Under the pieces are notes generated by a model. It made no database searches. It was given only the letters and a program-made list of their open reading frames with translations, and was not told the origin of the DNA. A stretch of DNA of 64,000 nt. Source: an uncultured Pseudomonadota bacterium (GTDB lineage: Bacteria; Pseudomonadota; Gammaproteobacteria; Steroidobacterales; Steroidobacteraceae). Below are positions 25,763 to 35,909 of this stretch, piece by piece (the stretch's first letter is position 1; the number at the start of each line of letters is the position of its first letter). The stretch is taken from NCBI GenBank assembly GCA_903828595.1, contig CAIKMS010000008.1, positions 248,001 through 312,000 on the forward strand. Reading direction: 5' to 3'. A program made the translations under genes and the position numbers.

Positions 25763-28147
25763 TTAGGATTGCTGACTAAGTCTGGCAAGTTTGTCACGAA
25801 ATTCAGCCATCGACTGCGGCCGCTTTTCTTTATCGACGGACATTGCGCTCATGATAACGGTCGATAACTCCGGTGAAATGGCCGGGTTGACCTCGCGCGG
25901 TGGTTTGGCTTTGCCTTGTACGTGTTGATACATCACGGCCATGTGATCACCGCGGCTATACGGTGGGATGCCGGTGGTCATCTCATACATCAAAATGCCT
26001 AAGCTATAGATATCGGATCGTGGATCAATTTCTTTGCCTAAAATCTGCTCAGGGGCCATGTATTTGGGTGAGCCGATCACGTAACCGGTTTTTGTGAGTT
26101 GGGTGTCGCCCTCGCGCTGGACGGCGGCAACGCCAAAGTCAACGATCTTCAGCGTCGATTGGTCATCAATCAAAATGTTCGCGGGCTTTAAGTCACGATG
26201 AATAACGCCTGCCTCATGAGCTACGGCCATGCCGGCAGCAATATCGTGGCTAAACCTTAAGGCACGAGGCAGCGGCAGTGGTTGTTCATTAATGATTTCA
26301 CCGCCCAGTGTGTGACTCTTGAAATACTCCATGGAAATGGCGTAATTGCCGCGGATGTAGAGAAAGTCATAGATGCGAATGACATTCGGGTGGGTGATTT
26401 TTCGTGAGTAGCGCAATTCGTGAACGAAGCGCTTCATCATCTCTTCATCCTGAGATATGTTGGGGTTCAGGAACTTCAGGATCAGATTCTCACCAACCAC
26501 CGTATCTTCCATGAGCAGTACGGTGCCAAAGGCGCCTTTGCCGATCTTCTCAATAAATCGGTAGCGCTCCTCTAAAACATCGCCCTTCTTAAGGGTTGAG
26601 ATGTCCAGAGGTGCTGCCGCCTCGTTACGATGAACCAATTCAGCCACGTCAGCGCTTTCGGCGAGCATGGTCCGTGAGGTAGCAATCTGATCCACAGCGC
26701 TCATGCGCGGTCTGCTGCCGGACATCCGTGAGTCGATGAGTTCAAGCGCGCGACGCGCGGCCAGTTGGACCGTTTCGCCGGAGGATTGTGCTGCTGCGGC
26801 AATCTCGCGGCGTACAATTTCCATCGAATCTTGATCGGTCACTTTAGAAAGCGCGGCCAGCGCTTCCGAGCGGATCGCATCGTCCGGGTTATTAATAAAG
26901 GGCAGCAGGGATGAGATTGCGGTCTTGTTGCCAATGTTACCCAGCGCGCGAATCGTGCACGGTACGGCCTTGGGATTTTCTGTCAGCAACTCCAGAAGGC
27001 GGGGAATGGCGGTTTCCTCGCGCATTTTCCCCAGGGCATCAATCGCCCGCTCGCTGACCCACCAGTCGGCATCACGCGTCGCCGCAATCAAAGCAGATAT
27101 CGCACGAGTATCGCGGGTGAGATTTAATATCTCGATGGCGGTACGGCGCAGTTCCTCATCAGGATCGCGCAATAACTCTAAAACCGCATCCACAACCCGA
27201 GGTCCACCAATTTTTCCTAGGGCGTCGGCTGCGCGACTGCGCACCCACCAGTCGGCGTCTTTGATCGCTTGCAGCAGGTACTTGATGTTGCTGGCATCAC
27301 CCAGCTCATTGAGTACTTCAACGGCGGAGCGACGTGCGTACTCGGATTCGTCTTGCAGCACCGGCAGCAGATAACGAACCGTGTTGGGATTACGAACCTT
27401 TAGCAATACGTCGATAGCACGGTTTTGGACTTCGATGTCTGCATCGGCCAGTGAGCGCACCAGTGGCTCAATATCGGCAATCTGAGTGAACTGGAGCAGA
27501 GCGTTTAGCGCAGCGTGGCGGATGAATTTATTCGGGTGGCGCAGCTGGCCGATGACGACTTTTTCCACGGCCGGCGTTTGGAACTTGCCAATAATTTCCA
27601 GCAGGTGTTTCTTAGCGATGGGGTCTTTGCCATCTAAACGCGCCAGCATCTCCGGCACGTCATGGTGATCTGCAATATCCGCCACCAGTTTGTAAATAGC
27701 GCTTTTTTCTACCGCCTGCAGCGGGTGAGCGGCCAGCAGCAGTTCACGAGTCGCAAACCGGTCTTTTTGCGCGGCAATCACCTCGATGACGGCCGTGCGC
27801 GAAAACTCCGGATTTTTCAGAAGGTCGAGAATCGACGCACAGCTTAAGCTGCGTGCGCCGGATAAAGCCCAGGACACAGCAGACAGGGTGCGAGGGTTGT
27901 CAGCGGCCAAGCCGGCCGCAACCCTACCCAGCGTCTTTTCCGTCGTGACACCGGTAAGCACCTCCACCAGCGCCAGGGTTTCTTGACGGCTCGCCTCGCC
28001 GACGGCCTGTAGCACCGGATCAATTACAGCAGCGCCTAATTTCACTAAGCGATCGATATTTTTTCGGGTTTCGGGGTGAGCGGGATCGCTACTCTGGCGC
28101 AACGCGAGCAGGAGGCGTTCACAGCGAAAATTCGATATCAGCGACAC
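25763..28147 (-). CDS. HEAT-repeat serine/threonine protein kinase
   Basis: Cytoplasmic fusion protein, 794 residues, no membrane segment. Residues about 10-475 are HEAT/PBS-type helical repeats of about 31 residues; two nearly match (DADWWVRSRAADALGKI at 298 and DADWWVSERAIDALGKM at 359), showing recent internal duplication. Residues 525-790 are a Hanks-type kinase: IGKGAFGTV loop (535-543), Lys558, Glu577, HRDLKPAN (650-657), DFG (670-672) and APE (698-700), so catalytically complete. The activation loop has several Thr. First gene before pilT and pilU, 12 bp from pilT, so pilus ATPases or their regulators are candidate partners. GTG start at 28147 without a clear ribosome site. Confidence 0.9.
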   Translation of the reverse strand: MSLISNFRCERLLLALRQSSDPAHPETRKNIDRLVKLGAAVIDPVLQAVGEASRQETLALVEVLTGVTTEKTLGRVAAGLAADNPRTLSAVSWALSGARSLSCASILDLLKNPEFSRTAVIEVIAAQKDRFATRELLLAAHPLQAVEKSAIYKLVADIADHHDVPEMLARLDGKDPIAKKHLLEIIGKFQTPAVEKVVIGQLRHPNKFIRHAALNALLQFTQIADIEPLVRSLADADIEVQNRAIDVLLKVRNPNTVRYLLPVLQDESEYARRSAVEVLNELGDASNIKYLLQAIKDADWWVRSRAADALGKIGGPRVVDAVLELLRDPDEELRRTAIEILNLTRDTRAISALIAATRDADWWVSERAIDALGKMREETAIPRLLELLTENPKAVPCTIRALGNIGNKTAISSLLPFINNPDDAIRSEALAALSKVTDQDSMEIVRREIAAAAQSSGETVQLAARRALELIDSRMSGSRPRMSAVDQIATSRTMLAESADVAELVHRNEAAAPLDISTLKKGDVLEERYRFIEKIGKGAFGTVLLMEDTVVGENLILKFLNPNISQDEEMMKRFVHELRYSRKITHPNVIRIYDFLYIRGNYAISMEYFKSHTLGGEIINEQPLPLPRALRFSHDIAAGMAVAHEAGVIHRDLKPANILIDDQSTLKIVDFGVAAVQREGDTQLTKTGYVIGSPKYMAPEQILGKEIDPRSDIYSLGILMYEMTTGIPPYSRGDHMAVMYQHVQGKAKPPREVNPAISPELSTVIMSAMSVDKEKRPQSMAEFRDKLARLSQQS

Positions 28148-28209
28148 TGGCTTAAAAAATACCCGCGGATTGAAGACTTTATCGAGGTTGCAGCCCCTTT
28201 GGGCTCGCC

Positions 28210-28247
28210 GACCACGGATCCGCGCTTGGCATCAAGCGCTTGTGGTC
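28210..28247. repeat. Imperfect inverted repeat between kinase gene and mrp
   Basis: GCGCTTG (28222-28228) pairs with CAAGCGC (28233-28239) around a 4-nt loop, and flanking GACCAC (28210-28215) pairs with GTGGTC (28242-28247), giving a 13-bp two-part stem with an internal loop. It is in the 217-bp divergent gap. It has no T tract, so it may be an RNA leader structure or binding site rather than a terminator. Confidence 0.45.
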
Positions 28248-28364
28248 CGACGACGGTAGGTCTGCCACTTAAGGCTCAAGTATGCCATAGCCGCCGTCTT
28301 ATCCCCTGCCAAGGCGCGACGGGTCGGCTAGACTGTGCACCCCTTCTCATGCCCTCGAGTCACC

Positions 28365-29438
28365 ATGACCCCGAATGACGCCCGCCTGGCCATTTCCGCC
28401 ACCGTAGACCCCATGCTCGGTACGCCCCTGGGCGATATCGTCACTGCCGTTACTGTCGAGCCTCAGACTGTCAAAGTGAGTTTGGTCTATCCCTTCCCGG
28501 TCGGCGGTTACGGACCGACCGTACAGGCACTCACCGCTTCGGCTCTTACGCCTTTAGGCTGGACCGGTCGGGTTGAGGTGGAGTTGCGTTCACGAATTAC
28601 CGGGCATGCCGCGCAAAAAGGCATGCCACCGTTGCCAGGTATCGCGAACATCATCGCTGTCGCGTCAGGCAAGGGTGGGGTAGGAAAATCCACTACGGCG
28701 GCTAACCTGGCGCTGGCCTTGAGCTTGCAGGGCGCGCGGGTGGGGCTGCTTGATGCGGATATTTACGGTCCCAGCCAGCCGCTAATGATGGGCTTAGCCG
28801 GGCAGCGGCCGCGTATGACTGCTGAAAAGAAGTTAATTCCTCCCAGCGCGCATGGCGTGGTGGTGATGTCCATTGGGTTTTTAATCGACGAGTCTCAGCC
28901 GATGGTTTGGCGCGGCCCGATGGTCACCCAGGCCTTGACCCAGTTGTTGGGCGATACCCTGTGGGGCGAACTGGATTATTTGATCGTGGACTTGCCGCCG
29001 GGGACGGGTGACACGCAGCTGACCCTCGCCCAACGAGTCCCGGTCAGTGGTGTGGTGATCGTCACCACACCGCAAGAAATCGCGCTGCTCGATGCCCGTA
29101 AGGGCCTGCAGATGTTCAAGAAAGTTGAAGTACCGGTACTGGGTTTGATCGAGAACATGAGTTCGCATATCTGTGCGCAGTGTGGACACGAAGACGCGAT
29201 TTTCGGCGAAGGTGGCGGTCAACGCCTGGCTGACCAGTTTGATGTGCCGATGTTAGGTAGTCTGCCGCTGCAAACAACGATTCGTGAGCAGGCCGATATT
29301 GGCGCACCGACGGTGATTGGTCAGCCCGCCAGTTTGATGGCCTTACGCTACCACGACATCGCGCGACGCACGGCTGCACGATTGGAAAGTATGGCCGCGC
29401 AAAGCGTGTTTCCAACGTTGAGCGAGAGTGACGATTAA
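28365..29438 (+). CDS. mrp: Mrp/ApbC-family Fe-S cluster carrier ATPase
   Basis: P-loop ATPase that carries and delivers [4Fe-4S] clusters. About 357 residues. N-terminal MIP18/DUF59 domain about 1-85; deviant Walker A VASGKGGVGKSTTAANLALAL; DADIYGPSQP; a paired-Cys motif HICAQCGHED that binds the bridging cluster; YLIVDLPPGTGD is Walker B. The ATG at 28365 is preferred because it starts the DUF59 domain; a GTG at 28335 would add ten residues. dcd follows after about 100 bp. The Fe-S proteins RnfB and Nth nearby could be clients, but that is inference. Confidence 0.93.
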   Translation: MTPNDARLAISATVDPMLGTPLGDIVTAVTVEPQTVKVSLVYPFPVGGYGPTVQALTASALTPLGWTGRVEVELRSRITGHAAQKGMPPLPGIANIIAVASGKGGVGKSTTAANLALALSLQGARVGLLDADIYGPSQPLMMGLAGQRPRMTAEKKLIPPSAHGVVVMSIGFLIDESQPMVWRGPMVTQALTQLLGDTLWGELDYLIVDLPPGTGDTQLTLAQRVPVSGVVIVTTPQEIALLDARKGLQMFKKVEVPVLGLIENMSSHICAQCGHEDAIFGEGGGQRLADQFDVPMLGSLPLQTTIREQADIGAPTVIGQPASLMALRYHDIARRTAARLESMAAQSVFPTLSESDD

Positions 29439-29539
29439 TAAATCCACCCTGCCGGTTGGCGTTGATGCACCGGTGATGGGCTTTTTTAAGAACGTATTGG
29501 GTGTGGGATTCACCCGGTTTGAAGGGAGTGAACACAGCG

Positions 29540-30103
29540 ATGAGTATTAAGTCCGACCGTTGGATTCGACGCATGGCCGAGCAAGGCATGATTGAACCGT
29601 TTGCCGCGGAGCAGGTTCGCGAGGTCAATGGGCAACGCATCGTGTCCTATGGCACCAGTAGCTACGGCTATGACGTTCGTTGTGCCAACGAATTCAAGAT
29701 TTTTACCAACATCAACTCAACGATTGTGGATCCCAAAGCCTTCGATCCCCAGAGTTTTGTGGACATTCAGTCCGATGTCTGTCTGATTCCACCAAACTCC
29801 TTCGCTCTGGCGCGCACGGTGGAGTTCTTCCGAATTCCGCGCAGCGTGTTGACGGTTTGCTTGGGTAAATCGACGTACGCGCGCTGCGGCGTGATCGTTA
29901 ACGTCACGCCTTTAGAGCCGGAGTGGGAGGGTCATGTGACTTTAGAGTTTTCAAACACCACGCCGCTGCCGGCAAAGATCTATGCGCATGAGGGCGTCGC
30001 GCAGATGCTGTTCTTTGAGTCGGATGAAATTTGCGAAACCTCTTATGCTGATCGAGGTGGCAAATACATGGGTCAGCGCGGCGTCACCTTGCCTAAGGCG
30101 TAA
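29540..30103 (+). CDS. dcd: dCTP deaminase
   Basis: Deaminates dCTP to dUTP for thymidylate synthesis. 187 residues, like the Pseudomonas enzyme. Family stretches: [14 protein letters not shown] at the N-terminus, [27 protein letters not shown] and [17 protein letters not shown] with the catalytic Glu, then [12 protein letters not shown] at 29540 is chosen for alignment with family starts and because GAAGGGAG (29521-29528) lies upstream; the in-frame ATG at 29501 adds unrelated residues. It follows mrp in the same orientation and ends 9 bp from the convergent DUF3108 gene. Confidence 0.96.
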   Translation: MSIKSDRWIRRMAEQGMIEPFAAEQVREVNGQRIVSYGTSSYGYDVRCANEFKIFTNINSTIVDPKAFDPQSFVDIQSDVCLIPPNSFALARTVEFFRIPRSVLTVCLGKSTYARCGVIVNVTPLEPEWEGHVTLEFSNTTPLPAKIYAHEGVAQMLFFESDEICETSYADRGGKYMGQRGVTLPKA

Positions 30104-30112
30104 GTCAGTCGA

Positions 30113-30862
30113 TTATCGCAGCGAGGAGTCGTTGTTAATTAACGTGGCTTTGAGCAACTCGAAGGACAGGCGCGTATGGCCATCTTCGAGTTGTTCGGCT
30201 CGCACGGGCAAATAGCCCAGCTTTGGTGCGTACCAGTACTTCCAGGTTTTGTCATGGCCATTAGAGCCTTGTGCGGCACTCACCCAAACCTGGGTGTCAA
30301 ACGAGCCCTGGGCCGTAGCCAGCACTTCATGACCGATCTGACGATAGATAAACGTGTGCTGTTCATCCTGGTCGATCATCGGGTAGCTAGCCGTCGTTTT
30401 GCCGGCCGTGAGGTCATACAAGATCGCTGCTCGTATCGACATGACGTCCTGCGTGCCGGCTAAGAGGCCTAAATTCACGGGTTTGCTTGCGGCATGGCCA
30501 CTGACCCGGCCTTGCGCCCAGTCATAGTTGAGTTGAATGTCGTCTTTGTGTGAGCCACCGTCATTGAGATGGTAACTGTGCGGTTTGACGCCGTGTTCGG
30601 TCACTTCAAACTCGCTAACCTCGCGCGAGTCAGCACTGATGATCAGTCTGGCCAGCAGGCTAGGGTGCGGGATGGTCTCGTACCGGTAACTGTCCGTGCC
30701 GGGTGAGCGACTTAAACGCAATTCAAAGTCACCAGCCCCTATCCCTTTGAAGCGCACGTGATAAAGCGCGGTGTGCTCGGTCAGTGGCAAGACCGCACTG
30801 ACCGCTGTAATTGACCACAGACCCAGCAGCCAGCCAGTAAGCTTAATGACAGTCGATCGCAC
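30113..30862 (-). CDS. Exported DUF3108 protein
   Basis: 249 residues. Hydrophobic N-terminus with a basic start (MRSTVIKLTGWLLGLW) reads as a signal peptide cut around AVSA, placing the protein in the periplasm. DUF3108 landmarks include HTALYHVRFKGIGAGDFEL near the N-terminus and the C-terminal KLGYLPVRAEQLEDG. The function of the family is unknown. The GTG start overlaps the purN stop in TAGTG, so it is cotranslated with purM-purN, an arrangement I have seen in related gammaproteobacteria. Confidence 0.8.
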   Translation of the reverse strand: MRSTVIKLTGWLLGLWSITAVSAVLPLTEHTALYHVRFKGIGAGDFELRLSRSPGTDSYRYETIPHPSLLARLIISADSREVSEFEVTEHGVKPHSYHLNDGGSHKDDIQLNYDWAQGRVSGHAASKPVNLGLLAGTQDVMSIRAAILYDLTAGKTTASYPMIDQDEQHTFIYRQIGHEVLATAQGSFDTQVWVSAAQGSNGHDKTWKYWYAPKLGYLPVRAEQLEDGHTRLSFELLKATLINNDSSLR

Positions 30863-31527
30863 TAACCTTCCTCGGTGCCGGGTAAGGCGAAGCGCACGGG
30901 GTTAGCCAGCGGCAGATCATGCAAAAACACCTGATCTTGATGCAGTCGCAGCCAGCCTTTTGCGTACCAGCCGATCACGGTGGGATAAAGCTGATGCTCA
31001 GCCTTTAACACGCGCTGGGCGAGTGTCTGGGGAGTGTCGTGCTTTTGCACGGGCACTTGCGCTTGCGCGATTAATGGCCCGCCATCCAGTGTCTCGGTAA
31101 CAAAGTGCACGCTGCTCCCGTGCCAGGTATCGCCCGCCGCTAGCACACGCTCGTGCGTATGCAGGCCAGGGTAGGCGGGTAACAGGGAGGGATGTAAATT
31201 TAAAATTCGATTCGGGTAGTGGCTAATGAAGCGGCCTTCCAGCACCCGCATGTAGCCCGCCAAAATAATCAATTGCGCGCCACTGGCGTCTATGGCTTGC
31301 ATCACGGCGGTTTCATGGTCGTAACGCGAGGCGTAATTTTTTACCGGCAAACACACCGTGGGGATCGCAAACTCGCGCGCACGCTCCAAGCCTGGCGCGC
31401 CGCTTTTATCGCAAAGGCCCAGGCGCAGATCCACAGGCAGCCGGCCCGAGGCTATCGCCTGGGCTATAGCTGTCAGGTTAGACCCCGTGCCGGAGAATAA
31501 AATGGCGGCCGGGAGCGGCTTATTCAT
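30862..31527 (-). CDS. purN: Phosphoribosylglycinamide formyltransferase
   Basis: Adds the formyl group to GAR in step 3 of purine synthesis, using 10-formyl-THF. 221 residues. LFSGTGSNLTAIAQAI is the phosphate-binding N-terminus, AGYMRVLEGRFI and NLHPSLLPAYPGLHTHERVL contain the catalytic Asn and His, and TETLDGGPLIAQAQVPV the catalytic Asp. ATG at 31527, 5 bp after the purM stop; the 3' end overlaps the DUF3108 gene. Same order (purM, purN) as in E. coli. Confidence 0.97.
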   Translation of the reverse strand: MNKPLPAAILFSGTGSNLTAIAQAIASGRLPVDLRLGLCDKSGAPGLERAREFAIPTVCLPVKNYASRYDHETAVMQAIDASGAQLIILAGYMRVLEGRFISHYPNRILNLHPSLLPAYPGLHTHERVLAAGDTWHGSSVHFVTETLDGGPLIAQAQVPVQKHDTPQTLAQRVLKAEHQLYPTVIGWYAKGWLRLHQDQVFLHDLPLANPVRFALPGTEEG

Positions 31528-31532
31528 CGGAT

Positions 31533-32567
31533 TTAGCTTAAGACTACGCCGCGGTCTCCCACAGCTATTGCGCCAATCACAGCGGCCGTCTCACCGGCCG
31601 CGCGCAGTATCTGCAGAGCACGGTCGGCATCGCTGGCGGCTACGTGCACGGTCATGCCGATACCGCAGTTGAAGGTGCGGTGCATTTCTTGATCATCCAG
31701 ACGGCTGGCTGACTGCAGCCAGGCAAACAACTCAGGAAACTGCCAGGCACTGCGATCCAAGTGGACTTCCAGTCCGTCCGGTACCACGCGCGGAATATTG
31801 TCTAGCAGACCACCGCCGGTAATGTGTGCCAGACCGTGCACCGGTATCTCTTTCATGAGTGCCAGCAGGTTCTTAACGTAGATGCGAGTAGGTTCCATCA
31901 GTCGGTCTGCGACGCTAACGCCATCCAGCGTTGCCGGCAGGCGCAAAGCCTCTAGCGCCAGAATGCGACGAATCAGCGAGTAACCGTTCGAGTGGGCGCC
32001 ACTGGAGGCCAGGCCAATCACCACGTCACCGGCTTTTGTGAGTGAGCCGTCGATGATGCGGGGTTTATCAACGATACCCACGCAAAAACCGGCCAGATCA
32101 TAATCCGCGCCGTGGTACATGCCCGGCATTTCGGCAGTTTCGCCACCCACTAAGGCGCAACCAGCACGTACACAGCCTTCAGCAATTCCGGCAATGACCG
32201 ATTCGGCGGTGGCCACGTCCAGCTTGCCGGTGGCGTAGTAATCTAAAAACAGCAACGGCTCGGCGCCGGAAACGACGACGTCGTTAACGCACATGGCAAC
32301 CAAATCAATGCCCACCGTGGCATGGCGCTGCAGTTCAATGGCCAGGCGCAGTTTGGTACCCACGCCATCGGTGCCGGACACCAAAACCGGTTCGGCAAAG
32401 TTTTTCAGCGGTATCTGTACCAGGGCACCAAAGCCACCCAGACCGCCGAGTACTTCCGGACGAAGGGTGCGTTTGGCATGCGGTTTGATACGCTCGACGA
32501 GGGCATCGCCCGCATCGATATCAACGCCGGCATCCCGGTAAGTTACAGGCTGGCTGGGCTCGCTCAT
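31533..32567 (-). CDS. purM: Phosphoribosylformylglycinamidine cyclo-ligase
   Basis: AIR synthetase, step 5 of purine synthesis. 344 residues, standard. [20 protein letters not shown] is the family N-terminus, [15 protein letters not shown] the ATP-binding segment, and [17 protein letters not shown] plus [13 protein letters not shown] the central signatures, with [14 protein letters not shown] later. ATG at 32567. First gene of purM-purN-DUF3108. Divergent from the DUF2066 gene; I found no purR-type operator by eye. Confidence 0.98.
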   Translation of the reverse strand: MSEPSQPVTYRDAGVDIDAGDALVERIKPHAKRTLRPEVLGGLGGFGALVQIPLKNFAEPVLVSGTDGVGTKLRLAIELQRHATVGIDLVAMCVNDVVVSGAEPLLFLDYYATGKLDVATAESVIAGIAEGCVRAGCALVGGETAEMPGMYHGADYDLAGFCVGIVDKPRIIDGSLTKAGDVVIGLASSGAHSNGYSLIRRILALEALRLPATLDGVSVADRLMEPTRIYVKNLLALMKEIPVHGLAHITGGGLLDNIPRVVPDGLEVHLDRSAWQFPELFAWLQSASRLDDQEMHRTFNCGIGMTVHVAASDADRALQILRAAGETAAVIGAIAVGDRGVVLS

Positions 32568-32589
32568 AGTAGATCCCGAAGCACGCCGC

Positions 32590-33708
32590 GTGGTGGGCGC
32601 ATCGTATGATAGTTTACACGTACCTACGCCGACCCGACACGAACGTGCGAGCCCTATTTTGATTTTACGAGCTTACCGAACCCTTCATAACCGGCGCTTA
32701 CGCGCAGGCCACATCGGACCCTGTCATTGCGCTTCGCGCTTTGCCCTGCGCGGCCTGGCTACCCTGGCGCTAGGAATGGCGTTATTCATGACGCAGGGCG
32801 TCCTGGCGGCGATCAACCCTTACGAGGCCACGGTGGCGGGAGAGGCCGGAGAACCGCGTCCTGCGGTAATCAATGAAGCCATTCGCCAGGTGGCGGTTCG
32901 CGCCACCGGACGGCGCGCGGCGGCGACCGACCCGGCGCTGGCCGGGCTTTACGCCAATGCACGTCAGTACGTGCAGACGCTCACGCCAGCAGGGCCGGGG
33001 CTGGTGACGCTGGGTTTTGATGCCTCGCTGATCGAATCGGCTTTGGCTAAGGCCGGACAGCCCCTATGGTCCGGCGAGCGTCCGGCGATTTTGGTGCTGC
33101 TGGCGAGTGCGGCGACCGGAGCTGCCGTGGAGCCGGCCAGTACAGCTGATATGCGTCGGGCTTTAGAGCGAGTGGCTATGGGGCGCGGCGTATCGCTGGT
33201 CTTTGCCCGGCGAGCGCCGGCCGATATCGCCGCCTGGCACGCCGAGGAGATTAAGCGGGCTGATCCGGCGAGCTTGGCTGAGTTAGCGGCCCATTACGGG
33301 GCGGGTGAGGTGCTCTTGGGCCTGCAAAATGCCGCGGAGTGGCGTTGGCTGGCCAGTGGGCGTGTTTCAGTTAACAGCTTAGCTGCCGCGGCCGAGGAAG
33401 CCTTGCAGGTCTGCATTGATCGTTTAGCTTCCGAGCAGTCTTTGGCACCGGGCAGTGAACTTTCGGCGGTAACGGTGGAGGTGCGCGGCATTATGGACGC
33501 GCGCGGCTACGCCGCGGCAACGCGCGCGCTTACGGCCTTGCCTTCCGTGCGCAGCGTGGTTTTGCTAGAAGCGGATCGCGATCAGGTACAGCTGGCGGTG
33601 TCACTGCGCGGTGGTGTTGACGCCTTGCGCCGTGCGCTAGTGGGGTCGCAGGTTCTGGTGGCAGACACCTCGGCCGGACCGGCGCTGCAGTTGCGTCTCA
33701 AACCGTGA
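32590..33708 (+). CDS. Exported DUF2066 protein
   Basis: Open frame of 372 codons; start uncertain. The recognisable DUF2066 protein begins after a hydrophobic stretch ([18 protein letters not shown]), cut about LAA before [14 protein letters not shown], so it is exported to the periplasm. [19 protein letters not shown] is the family's conserved N-terminal segment. Possible starts are GTG 32590, TTG 32659 or ATG 32776; the last removes all positive charge from the signal peptide, so one of the earlier ones is likelier. Function unknown. It precedes hda by 13 bp and probably shares its transcript. Confidence 0.75.
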   Translation: MVGASYDSLHVPTPTRHERASPILILRAYRTLHNRRLRAGHIGPCHCASRFALRGLATLALGMALFMTQGVLAAINPYEATVAGEAGEPRPAVINEAIRQVAVRATGRRAAATDPALAGLYANARQYVQTLTPAGPGLVTLGFDASLIESALAKAGQPLWSGERPAILVLLASAATGAAVEPASTADMRRALERVAMGRGVSLVFARRAPADIAAWHAEEIKRADPASLAELAAHYGAGEVLLGLQNAAEWRWLASGRVSVNSLAAAAEEALQVCIDRLASEQSLAPGSELSAVTVEVRGIMDARGYAAATRALTALPSVRSVVLLEADRDQVQLAVSLRGGVDALRRALVGSQVLVADTSAGPALQLRLKP

Positions 33709-33721
33709 GGCGGATGGGGCG

Positions 33722-34409
33722 ATGATTCAGCAACTCTCGCTGGGTGTGCGCCTGCGCCCCGCATCGACCTTTGCCAACTACGCCCGTGGGGACAACGGGC
33801 CGGTGCTGGCAGCGCTGTTGGGTCGAACACAGGGTTATTCCAGCACACCGCTATGGATCTGGGGCCCCTCCGGCTGCGGTCGCACCCATCTGCTGCAGGC
33901 CGCCTGTGCCGCCGCCGGAACCGCCCAGCGTCGCTCAGCCTATTTACCTTTGGGTCAGCCCGAGTTCGGTCCGCAGCAACTGCAGGGGCTGGAGTCGTTG
34001 GCTTTAGTCTGCCTCGATGATCTGGGTGTGGTGGCCGAGCGGCCCGAATGGCAGGAAGCCCTGTTCGAACTGTATCTAGGCCTGCAAGAGCGTGAGGGTG
34101 TGCTGGTCATGGCGGCGGGTGTGCCACCGGCCGGGGTGGCCTTCCCGCTGGCCGATCTGGCCTCCAGGCTTCGCGCCGCGGATGTATGGCAGCTGCGACT
34201 TTTGGCCGAACAGGATCAGGGTGCGGCGTTAACCGCGCGAGCGGCTGTATTGGGATTGGCTTTGCCGGCTGAAACGCTGACTTACCTGCAGCGTCGGCTG
34301 CCGCGCGACTTTGCCGCGCTGTGCAGCGTGTTGGACGTTTTAGACAGTGCAGCTCTCGCCGCGCAGCGTCCGCTGACCGTGCCTTTTGTACGCTCCGTGC
34401 TCGACGAGA

Positions 34410-34426
<17 letters not shown>
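33722..34426 (+). CDS. hda: DnaA-homologue regulator Hda
   Basis: Regulatory inactivation of DnaA: with the DNA-loaded sliding clamp it promotes hydrolysis of DnaA-bound ATP. 234 residues. The N-terminal QQLSLGVRL is the clamp-binding motif, WGPSGCGRTHLLQAA Walker A, LVCLDDLGVV Walker B, and DLASRLRAADVW contains the arginine finger. Lacks the DnaA DNA-binding domain, as expected. Its last 17 bp overlap the 3' end of the convergent DUF2069 gene. A DUF2066-hda-DUF2069-wrbA neighbourhood is common in gammaproteobacteria. Confidence 0.92.
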
Positions 34427-35422
<996 letters not shown>

Positions 35423-35477
35423 TTAGCGCGATCCTTAGCCACTAGCGAGGCGGTGCACTGCGCAGTACCATCATCGC

Positions 35478-35777
35478 ATGTTTAGCCGTATTCATCTTTC
35501 CCTATCCGTGGCCACCTTAAGCCTGATCAGCGCTTGCGCTGTGGCGCCGGTACAGACGTTATCGGACGCCAGACAAACGCTTACGGCCGCGCAGGCCGCC
35601 GGTGCCGCCGAATCGGTTCCTGCACTGTACGGACAGGCCAATGATGAACTGCACCGCGCCGAGGAAGAGCTGAAGTTAGGCGATTATCGTGAGGCCGCCC
35701 GTCAGGCGCACCTAGCCCGGCGCGACGCGCGCAAAGCCCTCATGGCGGCGCAAGCCGCGTCACCGGCTACGCGTTGA
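35478..35777 (+). CDS. Small DUF4398 lipoprotein
   Basis: 99 residues. Signal sequence with lipobox LISAC at about 16-20, so the mature protein would be lipidated on Cys20. The rest is helical and rich in Ala, Glu and Arg (AEEELKLGDYREAARQAHLA), typical of DUF4398 and of small periplasmic coiled-coil lipoproteins. It may be a shortened relative of OmpA-associated DUF4398 proteins; no OmpA domain follows here. It borders the AbiE patch. Confidence 0.75.
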   Translation: MFSRIHLSLSVATLSLISACAVAPVQTLSDARQTLTAAQAAGAAESVPALYGQANDELHRAEEELKLGDYREAARQAHLARRDARKALMAAQAASPATR

Positions 35778-35909
35778 GGCGAGTATTACCCGTGTCGGCT
35801 CTAAGAGTGTGCAAAGTAGCGGTGCTTGGGCGGGCCAGTCCCTCGGGTAAAGTGTTGGTAAAGGCATGATTAAACTAGGGTAACGCTGCGCAGGCGCGTG
35901 CCAACGAAA

